Shown here one piece after another: positions 55,950-64,000 of a stretch of DNA of 64,000 nt; within the stretch, counting starts at the first letter, position 1; each line of letters starts with the position of its first letter. The translations under genes were made by a program, and so were the position numbers. The stretch is from Streptomyces sp. NBC_01335 (GTDB lineage: Bacteria > Actinomycetota > Actinomycetes > Streptomycetales > Streptomycetaceae), in the NCBI RefSeq assembly GCF_035953295.1, contig NZ_CP108370.1:6495001-6559000 (forward strand). The letters are read 5' to 3'. The notes under the pieces are model-generated. The model did no database searches, was not told the DNA's origin, and worked only from the letters and a program-made list of their open reading frames with translations.

Positions 55950-56253
55950 ACCCGCACACCTGGTGGCCCGACTCGCAATGCCGGCGTTTCCCGGCCACCC
56001 CCGACCCGGAAGATCAGACGGCGTCCGGACGCGTCCAGCGTCACGGACAGCCGCTCCAGCGACACCGGGTCCGGCTCCGGGTGCGGCTCGCAGCCTGCGT
56101 GCCGCACCGGCGTCCTTCCGGGGCGTGCGTGGTCCTCGTGACCCCGCACGCCCCGGGACCCAGGGCCCGCGTCCGTATCTCTCCGCGAGGTTCCGGGGCG
56201 CGGCGGCGCGACCGCCTCCCGGGCCGCCCCAGAAGAAAGTCCGAGGCCCGGTC

Positions 56254-57225
56254 ATGACGCCTCCTCCCGTTCCGTCCCTTCCGCCCGTCACCGTCATCGG
56301 TGAGGCCGTCGCCGACGCCTTCCTCGGGACGACAGCGCCGGACGGATCGACCCCGCTGACCGTCCACGCGGGCGGCGGCCCCGCCAACACCGCCGTCGCG
56401 CTCGCCCGGCTCGGCACCCCCACGCGTTTCGCCGGCCGCCTCTCGAAGGGCCCGCTCGGCACCCTGCTGCGCGAGCGGCTCGCCTCCTCCGGCGTCGACC
56501 TCGCCGCCTCGGTCACCAGCGCCCGCCCCGCGACCCTCGCCCTCGCCCGGATCGACGAGAACGGCGGCGCCTCCTACGACTTCTACGCCGAGGCCACCGC
56601 GGACTGGCAGTGGACCCCCGCCGAGCTCACCGCGGCCCTCGCGGCCGAACCGCCCTCCGCCTGCGTCCACACCGGCAGCCTCGCCCTCGCGCTCCCGCCG
56701 GGCGCCGCCGCGATCGAAGCCGCCCTCGAACACGCCCGGCACACCGCCACCGTCTGCGTCGACCCCAATGTGCGCCCCACTCTGGTCGACGTGGAGCGGC
56801 TGCGCTCCCGGCTGCCGCACTGGTGCGCGCTGGCCGACATCGTCCGCGTCAGCGCCGACGACGTGGAGCTGCTGATGCCGGGGACCGGGCCGGACGAGGC
56901 CGCCGACCGGTTGCTCGCGGCGGGCGCCGGGCTCGCGGTGGTGACCCTCGGCGGCGACGGGGCACTCGCCCGCACCCGCGGCCTCGACGTCCGGGTGTCC
57001 GCGCCCGCGGTGGACGTGGTCGACACGATCGGCGCCGGGGACGCCTTCACGGCCGGGCTGCTGCACCGCCTCGCGGCGGACGGGCTGCTGGGCGGCCGGC
57101 TGGACGGCCTGACCGCACCCGCGCTGCGGGCCGCGACGGAGTTCGCCGCCGCGGTGGCCGCGCGCACCTGTGCGGTGGCGGGTGCCCAGCCGCCGTACGC
57201 CGCCGAGATGGCGCACTCCGGCTGA
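56254..57225 (+). CDS. PfkB-family sugar kinase (fructokinase-like)
   Basis: A 323-residue ribokinase-fold kinase: the N-terminal signature HAGGGPANTAVALARLG and the C-terminal DTIGAGDAFTAG with the anion hole and catalytic Asp. It phosphorylates a sugar or nucleoside with ATP; fructose is the common annotation but is not proven by sequence. ATG 56254 begins the domain. The upstream open extension is low-complexity Arg/Pro and not real. Confidence 0.88.
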   Translation: MTPPPVPSLPPVTVIGEAVADAFLGTTAPDGSTPLTVHAGGGPANTAVALARLGTPTRFAGRLSKGPLGTLLRERLASSGVDLAASVTSARPATLALARIDENGGASYDFYAEATADWQWTPAELTAALAAEPPSACVHTGSLALALPPGAAAIEAALEHARHTATVCVDPNVRPTLVDVERLRSRLPHWCALADIVRVSADDVELLMPGTGPDEAADRLLAAGAGLAVVTLGGDGALARTRGLDVRVSAPAVDVVDTIGAGDAFTAGLLHRLAADGLLGGRLDGLTAPALRAATEFAAAVAARTCAVAGAQPPYAAEMAHSG

Positions 57226-57247
57226 GCCGCCGTCCGGTGCGTGACCG

Positions 57248-58894
57248 TCAGGGGGCCGGGTCGCCCCGCAGGATGCGCTGCGGTCCGGTGCCCCGGGGGA
57301 TCGCCCGGTTCAGCGAGAGCGCGTTCGGCTCGCGGTGCGGGGCGCACTCGGCGTCCCGCGCGGGCACCCGGCCCGTCAGCAGGTACGTCTCCAGGTGGGC
57401 GTTGACGCACGCGTTGTCGGCGCCGCCGATGCCGTGCGAGCCCGCGTCCCGCTCGGTGACCAGCACCGCCCCGCCCAGCCGCCGCCGCAGCTCCACCGCG
57501 CCCGCGTACGGCGTCACCCCGTCGCGCTCCGCCGCCAGGACCAGCACCGGCGGGAGTTGGCCGCGCCCGGTCCGTACGTCGGGCGGGTCGTGCCGGGGCC
57601 GCGGCCAGGAGGCGCACGGCAGGTTCGCCCAGGCGCCCGCCCAGGCGGCGAACGGGGCCCGGAGGGCCGCCCGGGTGTGGTCCCGGTCCCAGACGCGCCA
57701 GTCGGCGGGCCACACCCCGTCGTTGCACTCCACCGCCGTGCGGACCGCGTCGGCGTTCTCGTCGCCCTTCGCCGTGTACGGCCGGGGGGACGCCTGCGTG
57801 ACCAGCGGCTCCGGGTCGCCCTTCGCGTACGCGGCCAGGGCCGACGCCCGCATCGCCCAGTAGTCGTCGTAGGAGGCGGCGTTCAGGAAGGCCGCCTGGA
57901 GCTGGGCGGCCCCGACCGTGCCGCCCGCCGGGTTCCGCGACACCTCGGCCCGCAGGCGGTCGTACCGGTCGCGCACCGCGTCGGCGCTCGTGCCCAGCCC
58001 GTACACGTCGTCGTGGCGGGCGACCCAGGACAGGAAGTCCCCGAAGCGGGCCTCCAGGGCCCGCGAGCGGGCCAGCCCCGCCCGGTAGCCGACCCGCCGG
58101 GCGTCCGGGTCGAGCGGCGAGTCGAAGACCATCCGGCGCACGTGCGAGGGGAACAGCGTCGCGTACAGCGCCCCGACGTACGCGCCCTGGTCCGTGCCCA
58201 TGAAGGTCAGCCGCGGCTCGCCCAGCGCGGCCCGCAGCACGTCCAGGTCGCGGGCGCCGTCCAGGGAGGAGTAGTGGCGCAGCGCCGGACCGGCGGCGCG
58301 CACGCACCCGTCGGTGTAGGCCCTCGCGAGGACGATCCGCTCCCGTTTGTACGCGTACGAGGGCTGTTGCGGCGCGTCCGTGGGCGTCCCGGCCGCCTCC
58401 TCGGGGCGGCGGCAGGAGAGCGCGGGCGACGGGGCGACGCCGCGCGGGGCGTAGCCGACCAGGTCGTAGGCGCGGGCCGTCTTCCGCCAGGCCGCCCACT
58501 CGCCGACCAGCGGGAACGTGATGCTCGCGGCCCCCGGGCCGCCCGGGTCGTAGACCAGCGCGCCCTGGCGCTCGGCCGCGTCGCCGGTGGCGGCCCGCCG
58601 GCTGACGGCGAGTTCGATCTGCGGCCCGAAGGGGCGCGCGTAGTCGACCGGCACGGTGAAGGTCCCGCACCGCAGCGACTCGGGCAGCATCTCGCTCTCC
58701 GGGCAGTCGCCGAAGGCGATCCCCCGCTTCCCCGCCCGCCCGGCGGCGATCACCGTCCCCCAGGCCTCGGGCACCGTGACGTCCGCCCGGGCCACCGCCC
58801 CGGCGACCGCGGGTGCGGCCGTGGCGGATGTGGCGGCGGGCAGCGAGGCGAGGACCAGAGCCCCGGCCGTCGCGTACCGCGTGCATACTCTCAC
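57248..58894 (-). CDS. Secreted tripeptidyl-aminopeptidase-like alpha/beta-hydrolase with Asp in the nucleophile position
   Basis: A 548-residue secreted protein: signal peptide (residues 1-27, ending SATAAPA), proline-iminopeptidase-like hydrolase with PGGPGAASITF (oxyanion hole), the charge-relay Asp in LVLAAERDGVTPY and His in AGSHGIGG, and a C-terminal TAP-like domain. Relatives (SlpD/SlpE/Tap) have G-x-S-x-G at the elbow; here it reads MGTDQGAYVGALYATLFP with D235 replacing serine (codon GAC read directly). Either the protein is a non-peptidase or an Asp-nucleophile enzyme. GTG 58894 is the start nearest the signal peptide; an upstream extension of 43 residues is unlikely. Confidence 0.8.
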   Translation of the reverse strand: MRVCTRYATAGALVLASLPAATSATAAPAVAGAVARADVTVPEAWGTVIAAGRAGKRGIAFGDCPESEMLPESLRCGTFTVPVDYARPFGPQIELAVSRRAATGDAAERQGALVYDPGGPGAASITFPLVGEWAAWRKTARAYDLVGYAPRGVAPSPALSCRRPEEAAGTPTDAPQQPSYAYKRERIVLARAYTDGCVRAAGPALRHYSSLDGARDLDVLRAALGEPRLTFMGTDQGAYVGALYATLFPSHVRRMVFDSPLDPDARRVGYRAGLARSRALEARFGDFLSWVARHDDVYGLGTSADAVRDRYDRLRAEVSRNPAGGTVGAAQLQAAFLNAASYDDYWAMRASALAAYAKGDPEPLVTQASPRPYTAKGDENADAVRTAVECNDGVWPADWRVWDRDHTRAALRAPFAAWAGAWANLPCASWPRPRHDPPDVRTGRGQLPPVLVLAAERDGVTPYAGAVELRRRLGGAVLVTERDAGSHGIGGADNACVNAHLETYLLTGRVPARDAECAPHREPNALSLNRAIPRGTGPQRILRGDPAP

Positions 58895-59029
58895 CGGTCG
58901 GTCCCTTCGTCCTTGCCCGCGAGCCGTCCTGCGGGGAAGAGGATCGTCGGGCGTACGCGGTGGTGGAGTAAAGGACCGCCGGACGGCGTGCGGAAGCGTG
59001 TCCCGCGTGACGGACCGGCGCACCCGGTG

Positions 59030-59830
59030 TCAGCAAGCGTGCCCGGGACCTCCCGTACGACGGCCCGTCAGCGCGGCGCGGAGCAGCGGGTCCTGCACGG
59101 CGCGCAGGCCGCGCACGGCGACGGCGGCCAACAGGTGGCGGTGAGTGCCGCGCCCGGGGCCGGACGCCCTCAGCGAGTCGAGCCACAGCTGCCCGGCGGG
59201 GGAGGCCCACGGGCTGTACGGATGGTTCTCGATCCGCACGATCAGCAGGCAGCCCACCACGAGCACCAGCGGCAGCGCGAACCAGACGATCGCCGGTCCA
59301 CCGGGCGAGAGCGACCGGCCCGGGAGAGTCACGGAGGCCAGCGCCAGCACCACGATCAGCACCGCCGTGCGCTTGACCTCGCCGAGCGCCGCCGCCGTCG
59401 CGCCGCGCAGCGCGTGCGGCATCGCGAGACCGGCCGCCACCAGGCGGTCGGCCAGCGCGCGTACCGGCTCGGCCGCCGCGGCGGCGGCCCGCACCGGCGC
59501 GATCCTCGACTGGCCCCCGGGCCCGATGGCCCGGATCACGGTGCGTTCGACCTCGTCCCGGCCCTGGGGGTCCACCACCGTGGCCCAGCCGGTGTGGGCC
59601 AGCAGCAGACTCCGCCGCAGGTGCATGGAGACCAGCGCCAGATCGGCGACCCGCTCCGGACCGCCGGCCAGGAAGGCCGTCTCGTACAGGCTCAGGTCGT
59701 ACGGCACCGGGTCCTGCCGCCGGGTGGAGGCGGCCGACGGCTGGGCGGCTCTGGCGGCGGCGAGACAGAGCCGCAGGCAGGAGACGGCCGCCGCGGCCCA
59801 TGCGATCAACAGACATATCAACCAGACCAT
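59030..59830 (-). CDS. TIGR04222-like membrane protein, short paralogue
   Basis: A 266-residue protein with an N-terminal helix (WLICLLIAWAAAAVSCLRLCL), the motif YETAFLAGGPERVADLALVSMHL and two close helices (about 150-200). The AFLAGGPxRVxDxAL motif is shared with the Cys-tailed protein at 60529-61620, so the two are paralogues. This copy lacks the Gly/Ser/Cys tail and ends GGPGHAC. The function is unknown. A divergent P-loop kinase separates the two genes. Confidence 0.75.
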   Translation of the reverse strand: MVWLICLLIAWAAAAVSCLRLCLAAARAAQPSAASTRRQDPVPYDLSLYETAFLAGGPERVADLALVSMHLRRSLLLAHTGWATVVDPQGRDEVERTVIRAIGPGGQSRIAPVRAAAAAAEPVRALADRLVAAGLAMPHALRGATAAALGEVKRTAVLIVVLALASVTLPGRSLSPGGPAIVWFALPLVLVVGCLLIVRIENHPYSPWASPAGQLWLDSLRASGPGRGTHRHLLAAVAVRGLRAVQDPLLRAALTGRRTGGPGHAC

Positions 59831-59964
59831 GTGTGATTTCTATGCGACCGGAGGAGAAGGCGGCCCGGTTCGTTCACCATACGGACACGGATGAGGGGGC
59901 GAAGTGGACATCCGCGGTGGTCGTTTCCCGTCCGCGGCCGTGTGGGCCGACGTAGCCTGGGCCG

Positions 59965-60486
59965 ATGATCGTATGGCTCAACGGAACCCACGGTGCGGGC
60001 AAGACGACGACCAGCGCCCTCGTGCAGCGGCTGATCCCGGACTCACGGGTACTCGACGCCGAGAAGGTCGGCGAGACCCTCATGGACATCAAGCCCGGGC
60101 TGCCCTCGCTGGACAACTTCCAGCACTGGCCGCCGTGGCGCCCGCTCGTGGTCGAGACCGCCCGCCACGTGCTCGACTACACCGGCGGCACGCTGGTGAT
60201 GCCGATGACCGTGCTGGTCGAGGAGTACTGGCGCGAGATCAGCGCGGGCCTCGCCCGCCACGCCATCCCCGTACGCCACTTCGTCCTCCACGCCGACCAG
60301 GAGACCCTGCGCGGGCGCATCGAGGGCGACACCGTCATGGGACCCTCCGAGTTCCGGATGACGTACCTGGAGCCGTACGCCGAGGCGGCCCGCACCTGGC
60401 TGCACCGCGAGGCCGAGGTCGTCGACACCACCCGCCTCACGCCCGACGAGACCGCCCGGCGCATCGCGGAGGCCGTGGGGAGCTGA
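59965..60486 (+). CDS. TmrB-like P-loop kinase
   Basis: A 173-residue ATP-binding protein. The Walker A motif is NGTHGAGKTTT at the very start, followed by LDAEKVGETLMDI and the late HREAEVVDTTRLTPDETA typical of small nucleotide or antibiotic kinases. It resembles tunicamycin-resistance protein TmrB and AAA-type small kinases. The substrate is unknown. It sits between two TIGR04222-type genes on the opposite strand, with only 42 bp to the convergent stop. Confidence 0.8.
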   Translation: MIVWLNGTHGAGKTTTSALVQRLIPDSRVLDAEKVGETLMDIKPGLPSLDNFQHWPPWRPLVVETARHVLDYTGGTLVMPMTVLVEEYWREISAGLARHAIPVRHFVLHADQETLRGRIEGDTVMGPSEFRMTYLEPYAEAARTWLHREAEVVDTTRLTPDETARRIAEAVGS

Positions 60487-60528
60487 GGGACCGGCTCGGA
60501 ACGGACGGGGGACGGTCCGCCCCCGCGC

Positions 60529-61620
60529 TCAGCTGCTCCCGCCCCCGCAGCTCGACCCGCCGCCGCAACTGGAGCTGCTGCCACCGCAACTGGAGCTGCT
60601 TCCGCCCCCGCAGCTCGACCCGCCGCCACCGCAACTGGAGCCGCCCCCGCCGCAGCTGGAACCTCCGCTCCCGCAACCGGACCCGCCGACCGCTCCACAG
60701 CTCGAACCGGACCCCGAACCGGACCCGGAACCGCAACCGCCGCCCGGGCCCGTCCCCGCGCACCACACCACCGGCACCATCGCGGCGCCCGCCACGCCCG
60801 TGGCGTCTCCCCCGTAGTGGTGCGCGGGGGAGTACCCGCCCCGGCGGCCCCGGCCGGGCGACCGGTACCGCGCGGCGGCCGTCAACTGGTCCCGCAGCGC
60901 CGGGTCCGCCGACGCGCGGAGACCGTAGGCCGCCACCAGCTGGGCGGGCGATCCGCCCGCGGCGCGGGCCACACGGTACGCCCCCACCGCCGCCAGCCCC
61001 GCCTTGGTGATCCGCGCCCGGGCCCCCGCCCCCACCGCCAGACCGGTCACCCCGCCGAAGAAGATCGCGGGCAGCATCTTGACGATGAACGGGACCGGCA
61101 TCCCGGAGTAGCCGTCGAGGGTCGCGTACTGGACGAAGGTCGCGACCAACGAGACGGGGAAGAGCACGAGAGAGACCACACTCTGGATCGCGCCCCAGCG
61201 GCGCCGTCTGCGGAGCTCCTCCGGCCGGGCCAGCAGGCCCCGGGCCGCCAGCCCGTCCCCGATCTCCTGCACGGCGGGGTGGTGCATGACCGCGAGGCGC
61301 AGGAGGTGCAGCGCCCCGTTCGGGGCGAGCGCCGACTCGTGCAGGACGGCACGCTCCACCGGGTTCTGGGCCTGCGGTCGCAGCACCGAGACGATGCCCG
61401 GTCCGCCGATCACGACGCGCCCGTCGGTGTGCAGGGCGGTGAGGGCGGTGTCCACGACCCGCGCCGGACCGCCGCCGAGGAAGGCCGCCTCGTGGTCGTC
61501 GTACACCGCGGCGCCGGAAGCGGCGTCCCGCGGGCCGCTCCGGGCGCGCGCCGAGAGGAGCAGGACGCCGGAGACCACGATTCCGAGTGTCAGCAGCAGG
61601 GCGATCAGGTTCATGGTCAT
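60529..61620 (-). CDS. TIGR04222-like membrane protein with Gly/Ser-rich tail containing ten cysteines
   Basis: A 363-residue protein. ATG 61620 lies in an ATGA overlap with the upstream DUF692 gene, so both are translated together. Order: N-terminal helix (1-22), a soluble part with [23 protein letters not shown], two membrane helices (about 140-200), a basic linker, then an 80-residue C-terminal tail (284-363, DNA 60532-60771) built of SSCGGG-like units. Cysteines are at about 287, 296, 308, 316, 323, 330, 337, 345, 352 and 358, mostly 7 residues apart. Such a tail beside a DUF692 enzyme looks like a modified peptide fused to a membrane carrier. That function is inference. Confidence 0.8.
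   Translation of the reverse strand: MTMNLIALLLTLGIVVSGVLLLSARARSGPRDAASGAAVYDDHEAAFLGGGPARVVDTALTALHTDGRVVIGGPGIVSVLRPQAQNPVERAVLHESALAPNGALHLLRLAVMHHPAVQEIGDGLAARGLLARPEELRRRRRWGAIQSVVSLVLFPVSLVATFVQYATLDGYSGMPVPFIVKMLPAIFFGGVTGLAVGAGARARITKAGLAAVGAYRVARAAGGSPAQLVAAYGLRASADPALRDQLTAAARYRSPGRGRRGGYSPAHHYGGDATGVAGAAMVPVVWCAGTGPGGGCGSGSGSGSGSSCGAVGGSGCGSGGSSCGGGGSSCGGGGSSCGGGSSSSCGGSSSSCGGGSSCGGGSS
60532..60771 (-). repeat. Coding repeat: GGSSC-type heptads of the cysteine-rich tail
   Basis: The DNA shows repeated CCGCAGCTCGA- and CCGCAACTGGA-type units of about 21 bp that encode the Gly-Gly-Ser-Ser-Cys heptads. The repeat is irregular at its start (GSGSGSGSS) and end (SSSSC). Confidence 0.75.
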
Positions 61621-62966
61621 CGGTTCCCCCCGGAAGATGCTCTGAGTGCGGTGGTGGACGTGGCGAGCGCGGCCCGCGCCGCACGGACGAACCGGGTCGT
61701 GCGCCGGGGCGGCCGTGCCCCCGCACGCTCCTGCCACCAGTGGGTCAGCCGCAGCCGGGCCGCGTCGTCGGCGGGCTCGCCCGCGACCAGCAGGTACTCG
61801 GCGAAGGCGAGCGCGTCACGGCGGTAGCCGGAGGCCGGCGCACGGCCCTCGGCATAGCGGAGGAACGCGGCGCGGTACCCGGCTCCGAGGATCTCCGGCA
61901 GCTCCGGCGCCACCTTCGCGACGATGCCCGCCCGCTTGGCGGCCAGCGCCCGGCTCTGTACGCCCAGCCGATCCGCGTCGAAGCCGGCCGGGGCGGGCGC
62001 TCCGGCGACCAGCGAGGCGAGCAGGCCGCTCTGCGCCCCGGCCAGACGTTCACGTGCCCCGGCCAGGGGGTCACGTGCCCCGGCCGTCGTCGCCCCGGTC
62101 CCGGCCGCCGCCGTCCGCGCCGGAGTGTTCGTACGGACCGTCCGCCGCGCCGCTTCCAACGTCCCGCGGATCATGGCGAGTTCGCCGGCCAGCTCCTCGG
62201 CGGGCGGGAAGTCGTCGTCGCGTTCCAGCAGCACACCGGGCGGGTCCACCCGGGAGCGCAGCTCCGCCAGGACGTCCAGCACCGGGGCCGTCACCGGATG
62301 GGCGTGCGTGTCGTGCCAGACGCCGTCCTTCTCGACGCCGCCCGCCACATGGACGTACGCGATGGCCTCCACCGGCAGTTCGTCCAGCGCCGTCGCGGGG
62401 TCCTCGCCCCGGTTGACGTGGTTGGTGTGGAGATTGGCCACGTCGATCAGCAGTCGGACCCCCGTCCGCTCGACCAGCTCGGCCAGGAACTGCCCCTCCG
62501 TCAGCTCCTCGTCCGGCCAGTTGACCAGCGCCGCGATGTTCTCCAGCGCCAGCGGCACCGGCAGCGCGTCCTGGGCGATCCGCACGTTCTCGCACAGCAC
62601 GTCCAGGGCGTCCCAGGTCCTCGGTACGGGGAGCAGGTGGCCCGCCTCCAGCGCGGACGAACCGGTGACCGGCCCCCCGGCCCGTACGAACGCGACGTGC
62701 TCCGTCACCAGCGGCGCACCGAGCAGCTCCACCCGCGCCGCCAGGTCCGCCAGCCGCCGCGGATCGGGGCGCTCCGCGCCACCGAGCCCCAGCGCCACCC
62801 CGTGCGGCACGACCGTGACGCCCCGCGCCCGGAGCCGTACCAGCGAGTCGGGCAGATGGTCCGCGCAGAGGTTCTCCGCGACGGCCTCCACCCACTCGAC
62901 GCCCTCCAGCGCCTCCACCGCGTCCGCGATCTCCGGACGCCAGCCGATCCCGACACCGAGCCTCAT
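61617..62966 (-). CDS. DUF692 (MNIO-family) enzyme with C-terminal accessory domain
   Basis: A 449-residue protein. Residues 1-275 are a DUF692 TIM barrel, the family of MbnB and TglH that use a multi-iron centre to modify cysteines in peptides. Candidate metal ligands in the expected order: H55 (VPHG), H90 (TEH), E142 (LEN), D175, N178 and H180 (LLIDVANLH), H206 (VHVAG), D219 and H221 (DTHAH) and E248. A variable linker (280-310) leads to a helical domain (about 312-430) that may replace the separate partner protein other MNIO enzymes need. GGGGGAG precedes the ATG. Its stop overlaps the Cys-rich protein start, which makes that tail its probable substrate. Confidence 0.88.
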   Translation of the reverse strand: MRLGVGIGWRPEIADAVEALEGVEWVEAVAENLCADHLPDSLVRLRARGVTVVPHGVALGLGGAERPDPRRLADLAARVELLGAPLVTEHVAFVRAGGPVTGSSALEAGHLLPVPRTWDALDVLCENVRIAQDALPVPLALENIAALVNWPDEELTEGQFLAELVERTGVRLLIDVANLHTNHVNRGEDPATALDELPVEAIAYVHVAGGVEKDGVWHDTHAHPVTAPVLDVLAELRSRVDPPGVLLERDDDFPPAEELAGELAMIRGTLEAARRTVRTNTPARTAAAGTGATTAGARDPLAGARERLAGAQSGLLASLVAGAPAPAGFDADRLGVQSRALAAKRAGIVAKVAPELPEILGAGYRAAFLRYAEGRAPASGYRRDALAFAEYLLVAGEPADDAARLRLTHWWQERAGARPPRRTTRFVRAARAALATSTTALRASSGGNR

Positions 62967-63263
62967 GACGCTCCCCCTTCCCGGGCGATCCGGTCGCTTC
63001 CCTTTGATCCGCTGCCCCCGGATTCGCCGCCCGTGGAGAGGTGATGACCCCGGCGCGACGCGGCGAACCCGAACGGGGAGACGTTCAGAGCAGGATTTGA
63101 GGTTGCGGGGGACAGCGGGGGGTGGTGACGCGATCGTGCTCCCTGCTCCGGAGGTGCCTTCGTGTTCCCCGCTCCGGGAGTTACCGCTTCGTGTTCCCCC
63201 CGCTCCGGGAGTTGCCGCTCCCCACGGGCCGGCCGTGCGGGGCAGGGCCGGGACGGCGCACCG
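62967..63263. other. 297-bp intergenic region with a 30-bp imperfect direct repeat
   Basis: It separates the DUF692 gene from the upstream binding protein. Two near-identical segments lie at 63158-63186 and 63187-63217, each with TTCGTGTTCCCC and GCTCCGGGAGTT. No gene is seen. The DUF692 promoter should be near 62990-63110. Confidence 0.5.
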
Positions 63264-64000
63264 TCAGCCGGCCGTGGGCATGGCCCTGCGCAGTGCCGCG
63301 TCGAGATCTTCGGCCAGCTCCTCGTTGCTCTTCGGCTGTCCTTCGCCGAAGAGCGGCGCGAGCTCGGTGCGCACCGCTTGTGTGAAGGCGCCGTAGTACG
63401 GGGTCCGCGGACGCAGCGCGGCGCCGCGGAGGGCGTCCAGGAGCGTGCCGGAGGCGTAGGCGGGCCGGCCCTGCTCGTCGTGCGGCATGCGGTCGGCGCT
63501 CTCGCCGGAGCCGGCCGGGGACGTCGCGGTCTGCCGGGGTTCCGGGCAGGTGAGCTTGCCCTTGTACGCGGACGTCCTGGTCGCCGCGAACCCGGCGTGC
63601 AGCAGGCGGCACTGGCTGTTCTTGCCGGTGAGAAAGCGGATGAGGTCCTGGGCCGCCCCGGCGTGCGGGGAGTCGCGCGTCACCGCGAGGTTCTGGCCGC
63701 CCAGTACCGCCTTGCCCGGCAGGGGGACGACCTGGAGCTGGGATTCGTCGAACGTCTGGCTCAACGCACCGTAGGCATAGGGCCAGTGACGCAGGAAGGC
63801 CGTCTTTCCGGCGGCGAAGTCCGCGAGCGACCCGGCCTCGTCCGCCTTGTACGTCAGGGTCAGCGCGCGGGCGGTTCTCGTGCGCAGATCGCTGATGCCG
63901 CTGAGCAGTTTCGCCTTGTTCCCCGTGTAGCGGCCCTCGTCGTCCGTGAGCGTGGCTCCGTCGTCGTCGGACGACGCGAACGCCTCGACGGCGTTGACCG
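63264..64000 (-). CDS. ABC sugar transporter substrate-binding protein, C-terminal part (start beyond right edge)
   Basis: About 245 residues are visible, open to the right edge. The frame reads through FAAGKTAFLRHWPYAYGAL, LPGKAVLGGQNLAVTRDSPHAGAAQDLIRFL and a Pro/Thr-rich middle, ending ELAEDLDAALRRAMPTAG. The pattern fits the CUT1 family of binding proteins for disaccharides (trehalose or maltose type). The signal peptide and the permeases are not in the window. A segment of about 40 residues rich in charged and small residues (TCPEPRQTATSPAGSGESADR) is unusual and may be a lineage-specific insertion. Confidence 0.8.
   Translation of the reverse strand, partial: VNAVEAFASSDDDGATLTDDEGRYTGNKAKLLSGISDLRTRTARALTLTYKADEAGSLADFAAGKTAFLRHWPYAYGALSQTFDESQLQVVPLPGKAVLGGQNLAVTRDSPHAGAAQDLIRFLTGKNSQCRLLHAGFAATRTSAYKGKLTCPEPRQTATSPAGSGESADRMPHDEQGRPAYASGTLLDALRGAALRPRTPYYGAFTQAVRTELAPLFGEGQPKSNEELAEDLDAALRRAMPTAG

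Overview
The window is chromosomal DNA from a Streptomyces or very close relative. It is very GC-rich, uses many GTG starts, has ATGA/GTGA stop-start overlaps and contains a gene with rare TTA (bldA) codons. From 2.3 kb onward the gene order matches, as I recall it, the S. coelicolor block around SCO5998-SCO6045 (murA-like, aconitase, ngcEFG, rok7B7, xylFGH, dxs, fadBA, hemE, hemG/chdC). No tRNA, rRNA, CRISPR array, complete insertion sequence or prophage was recognised. Both edges cut through genes: a secreted RHS/YD-repeat protein on the left and an ABC sugar-binding protein on the right.

Region by region. 1-7.7 kb: RHS protein start, a gene-poor stretch, an HTH-MurA fusion with an operator-like palindrome at its start, a MazG-like/HIT pair, a serine/threonine dehydratase and a LysR/DoxX divergent pair. 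8-12 kb: aconitase with a palindrome and an iron-box-like element upstream, then an aminoglycoside phosphotransferase-fold protein. 12-20 kb: a GH1 beta-glucosidase with an ABC importer, divergent from a GH31 alpha-xylosidase, together suited to xyloglucan oligosaccharides; then a histidine phosphatase. 21-30 kb: GlcNAc/chitobiose importer ngcEFG, ROK regulator rok7B7 and xylose importer xylFGH. 30-34 kb: dxs (isoprenoid precursor synthesis) and an amino-acid permease.

33.7-43 kb is a cell-envelope region: an LCP ligase, a propeller-like hypothetical protein, a giant GT2-TagF fusion, an overlapping alpha/beta-hydrolase with two Ig-like repeats, and a membrane-anchored EEP phosphatase. 43-48 kb carries fadBA and RNase D between strong hairpins. 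48-56 kb has a LuxR-type regulator, DUF3000, hemE, a CoA-disulfide-reductase-like flavoprotein, a DUF4349 lipoprotein and hemY(cgoX)-chdC, so most of the coproporphyrin-dependent haem branch is here.

56-64 kb: a PfkB sugar kinase, a secreted peptidase-like protein with Asp at the nucleophile position, and the most intriguing locus in the window. There a DUF692 (MNIO-family) enzyme with an extra C-terminal domain overlaps by 4 nt a membrane protein of TIGR04222 type whose last 80 residues are Gly/Ser-rich with ten cysteines. A second TIGR04222-like protein and a TmrB-like P-loop kinase lie beside them. This could be a peptide-modification system acting on a membrane-tethered cysteine-rich tail.
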